Below, piece by piece: positions 21,915 through 24,710 of a stretch of DNA of 24,710 bases. The stretch spans positions 1 through 24,710 of the forward strand of contig CAJUIJ010000016.1 of NCBI GenBank assembly GCA_910586175.1. The letters are read 5' to 3'. Under the pieces are notes generated by a model. It was not told the origin of the DNA. It worked only from the letters and a program-made list of their open reading frames with translations, and made no database searches. The stretch's first letter is position 1. Each line of letters opens with the position of its first letter. This stretch comes from an uncultured Muribaculaceae bacterium (GTDB lineage Bacteria; Bacteroidota; Bacteroidia; Bacteroidales; Muribaculaceae). Both the position numbers and the translations under genes were made by a program.

Positions 21915-24710
21915 CAGATTGTCAGTTTAAAGGTCCGTGAACCAACGCGAACAATGTAGACTCCGGATTGCAGCGTTTCAATGCAGACTTTTGCAGGAGC
22001 CTTTGATATACCGGCCACCTCAAGTCCGTTGGCCGAGAATACATTCACACTCATGCCTTCGGCACCCTCCACTATAATGGTACCCTTGTACGCTTTCACT
22101 GCTACATCAGATGTCGAGACCTGATCCAAGCCTGCATACTTGGGCTTGAATTCCACCAGCACTTCATCGGAGCCGTTGTCGGCGGTATTCTCGTCACCAT
22201 CAAATGCTATCTCTGCCTTATATGTTGCCTTGGCAGGGGATTCCGATGTCCATGGGATATCAAATGTGAACACCGCCTCTTCATCAGACTTTAAAGCGGA
22301 TCCCTGATGACTATCCACAATAACGCCATCGCACAGGAGATTCACATTGTAAGCACCCTCGAGCACCTGTTCGAAACCATCGTTTATAACCGTCACCATA
22401 ATCTGACCCTCTCCATCTACCGGAATCACCTCTTCAGGAGCCGAGATTGAGGTAATCATAAGGTTATTCAGATATCCGCTCATCAGCGTGGTATATTCAT
22501 GACCGGAGGCAGAAGTGCCATTGTAAGCCACCACATGATAGTTTTGGAAACCGCGCGGAGCAAACTCATCTGTATATGTTTTTACAGCACCGGGAGTGAG
22601 GTCGTCCGAAAGTTCATCTATAAGTTTCGAACCGCGATATATTTCCACCTTCGATAGCGACAAAAGAGGTGCTCCCTCCGTATCAAGAGCCGGCAATCTA
22701 AAGCTAAGATCGATGTTGCGGTTGTTATCCTCCTGAGTCTTGGCAGTCAACTCACTCACTTTGGCAGGAGTGGGATAATGCACGCTGATAGCAAAATCTT
22801 TAACAGCCAAAGCTGCATTAGCCTCATAGAACTTTGCAAAATCCTCGACACCTACACTGTAGACTCCATCCTCAGCCACACTGAAACTGACTTCGAACTC
22901 AGACCATTCATACTCGTTGGCTTTTGAGGCAATTTCGATATAATTCTTGGTATTGTCAAGTTCGTCAGTGTAAAGGTCGGTGAGTTCAGCCTCATCGCCG
23001 GTCGGCTCATCAGCCATCAGCACACGCAGTTTTATGGGAAGGAGATTGTAGGCATTTGTACCATTGGCCGCAGCCTTAAATGAGAGAGTATATGTTGCCG
23101 AAGCAGAGTATTTTGCAGGAGGCAAGAAGAGGAACTCCGTGCGGTTGAAATATAAAGTGCTGTTTGACACGGCACATGCCTGGTCGCCTACCTTGTCAAG
23201 AGTCCACGTAGGAGATGCCGCCGAGTTGCCTGTATTGGGGTCAATCACCATCACACCGGCCTCGCCGAAACTCTCGATGCTGTTGAGGTCAAGAGCATAG
23301 GGCAGGTCATAGGGTTCGCCGGCAAAGACACTTATATTCGCTTTCTCTCCAACTGTCTCACCATATAGAACGGTCACGGTATAGATATACTCTTTTATTT
23401 TGCCGGTCACCTCGTCTTCTGCAACAGTTACTTCAAGATCCGAAGCCACTTCCTCACTGCCACGCTTAACGGCATATCTGAGCTTGCTCATATCAAGCAT
23501 ACCACCGTTGACGCCGCTCGGAGCTTCCCATGTCAGATTGACTTTCGAACCATCTACGGTTGCCTTGAGTGCGGAAATATTGCCGGGAACATCAAAGCCC
23601 GAGAAGAGTGTGGTTTTAGCGGGTTTGCCTGATCCGTCAGCATTGCTTATGACAACACTGATTTCATGATTTCCATCGCTAAGATCCAACTCGCAGTTTT
23701 CAGTAGCGCCGGCATTCACCTTGCCTGAGGCAACTTCTTCGCCATCAGCACTGACTACATAGTCAAGCTCACCGGAAAGTGTGCCTCCGCCATGATTTTT
23801 GGTTGGAGCCGTAAATGTCACCACTGTCTTGCTGCCATTGAAAACTGCCGACAAATCTTCAGCAGATGCCGGCGCACCGTCGGCGATTCCGGAACCAGCA
23901 ATATAAAGAGAGTTGTAGTAACCATCGAGGGCACCGAGATTCTCAACCGAAAAATCTGAGAGATTCACTTTCATCATCGAGCCATAAGTATCATATGTAC
24001 CGGCTCGCCCCACGATGTACATCATGCCCGAAGCCGGATCGATAGCTGCCGACATGGGGATATTTGTCTGAAACTGGGCACGGCTGCCGGCTCCGGCCGT
24101 AACATCTTCGGCCTCACCGGTAACCTTGTCGATTTTATAAATCATTCCGTAAGTGCCGAGTCCCCACAGCTGACCGTCACCATCGGCTGCAAGCGCATAG
24201 ATATTTACACTCGGAGCTGAGCCCACACGCGACAAGGTGTGAGCCTCCCTGTCATATTTTGCAAGATACTTGGTAGTGAAACTTTGCTCACACCAGCAAA
24301 AAATATCACCGGTGCTTTCGTCATAAGTCATGTCGTATATCTTGCCCGGAATATTATAATTTGCCGCATAATAGCTGTGCACCCAAGGACCTTCATCCGT
24401 TCCGGCGGCAGTTGCCTCAAACGAATAGCAAGCGTAGTTATACTTTACTCCCACGACTGTCTCAGGATCGATGAATGTACCTCCGCCACCCACCGACGTG
24501 CCGGTGTATTGCACAGCCGGACCCCTGCCCAATATGGTCGGATTTGACAAATCTGTGGGATTAAGTTTGTAAACACCTACCTTATTCGACGCGCCGAGCG
24601 CATAAATCTCCAATGGCTTTTCGTCCTCAATAATAATACGCTGAGGAGCAGCATACGATACGCTGCCGCCTAAAGTCAGTGCCAATGCGATAGCAAGAGA
24701 AGGATAATGG
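21914..24710 (-). CDS. Large secreted propeller-like / Fn3 protein (5' end outside the window)
   Basis: The frame is open to the window edge: in-frame codons before the TTG at 24685 read HYPSLAIA and continue into LALTLGGSVSYAAPQ. The visible end is therefore the middle of a signal peptide, and the true start lies beyond base 24710. About 931 residues are seen. The first 270 residues resemble a beta-propeller (repeated phrases such as IYALAADGDGQLWGLG and MSAAIDPASGMMYIVG). Two or more fibronectin III-like units follow (ISALKATVDGSKVNLTWEAP), then a jelly-roll region with DPNTGNSAASPTWTL, a third Fn3 unit, and a CARDB-like segment (IMVTVINDG, IAFDGDENTADNGSDEV). The end is a sorting-like module (VNVFSANGLEV, LQSGVYIVRVGSRTFKLTI). 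No catalytic site was seen; function unknown. Confidence 0.87.
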   Translation of the reverse strand, partial: HYPSLAIALALTLGGSVSYAAPQRIIIEDEKPLEIYALGASNKVGVYKLNPTDLSNPTILGRGPAVQYTGTSVGGGGTFIDPETVVGVKYNYACYSFEATAAGTDEGPWVHSYYAANYNIPGKIYDMTYDESTGDIFCWCEQSFTTKYLAKYDREAHTLSRVGSAPSVNIYALAADGDGQLWGLGTYGMIYKIDKVTGEAEDVTAGAGSRAQFQTNIPMSAAIDPASGMMYIVGRAGTYDTYGSMMKVNLSDFSVENLGALDGYYNSLYIAGSGIADGAPASAEDLSAVFNGSKTVVTFTAPTKNHGGGTLSGELDYVVSADGEEVASGKVNAGATENCELDLSDGNHEISVVISNADGSGKPAKTTLFSGFDVPGNISALKATVDGSKVNLTWEAPSGVNGGMLDMSKLRYAVKRGSEEVASDLEVTVAEDEVTGKIKEYIYTVTVLYGETVGEKANISVFAGEPYDLPYALDLNSIESFGEAGVMVIDPNTGNSAASPTWTLDKVGDQACAVSNSTLYFNRTEFLFLPPAKYSASATYTLSFKAAANGTNAYNLLPIKLRVLMADEPTGDEAELTDLYTDELDNTKNYIEIASKANEYEWSEFEVSFSVAEDGVYSVGVEDFAKFYEANAALAVKDFAISVHYPTPAKVSELTAKTQEDNNRNIDLSFRLPALDTEGAPLLSLSKVEIYRGSKLIDELSDDLTPGAVKTYTDEFAPRGFQNYHVVAYNGTSASGHEYTTLMSGYLNNLMITSISAPEEVIPVDGEGQIMVTVINDGFEQVLEGAYNVNLLCDGVIVDSHQGSALKSDEEAVFTFDIPWTSESPAKATYKAEIAFDGDENTADNGSDEVLVEFKPKYAGLDQVSTSDVAVKAYKGTIIVEGAEGMSVNVFSANGLEVAGISKAPAKVCIETLQSGVYIVRVGSRTFKLTI

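Overview
This 24.7 kb window looks chromosomal and comes from a gut-type member of the Bacteroidales. My best guess is Muribaculaceae or a close relative. Three things support this: promoters of the Bacteroidetes type (TTTG, about 20 bases, TAnnTTTG), almost no Shine-Dalgarno sequences, and a set of large secreted proteins ending in the short module typical of the group (YNLQG ... LPxGIYIVNGKK). The family assignment is inference. No tRNA, rRNA, insertion sequence or CRISPR array was seen, and no gene-free stretch exceeds 300 bases.

Layout. (1) Bases 128-9693, plus strand: four consecutive secreted proteins. Two are of unknown function, one is built of about seven Ig-like repeats, and one is a C10 (streptopain-like) cysteine protease. 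Strong hairpins sit in two of the three gaps, and an intrinsic terminator closes the unit. (2) Bases 9837-11725, plus: fabD and asd, two housekeeping genes 2 bases apart, with their own promoter and terminator. (3) Bases 11726-13141, plus: a consensus promoter carrying a palindrome and helically phased direct repeats, driving a shortened ORF6N-domain gene and then a GT92-like glycosyltransferase. (4) Bases 17816-13185, minus: a five-gene cell-envelope operon. It holds an LpxL/HtrB-type acyltransferase with an added Ser-Asp-Lys/Arg repeat tail, then Stealth phosphotransferase, glycosyltransferase, paralogous glycosyltransferase, and a second Stealth phosphotransferase. Two junctions are ATGA overlaps. 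(5) Bases 24710-18030, minus: three more secreted proteins (a propeller-like/Fn3 protein cut by the window edge, a choice-of-anchor J/BACON-like protein, and a BspA-type leucine-rich-repeat protein), each followed by a hairpin.

How it fits together: seven of the fourteen genes encode exported proteins with a common kind of C-terminal module, and six encode or probably encode envelope lipid or glycan enzymes. The window is mostly devoted to the cell surface. The strongest candidate for an undescribed system is the acyltransferase / Stealth-GT-GT-Stealth operon. I infer that it adds a phosphodiester-linked glycan to a surface lipid or polysaccharide; no substrate can be read from the sequence. 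Three starts implied by longest open frames (fabD, the acyltransferase, the leucine-rich-repeat protein) are TTG codons that I replaced with downstream ATGs, because in two cases the TTG lies inside the promoter.
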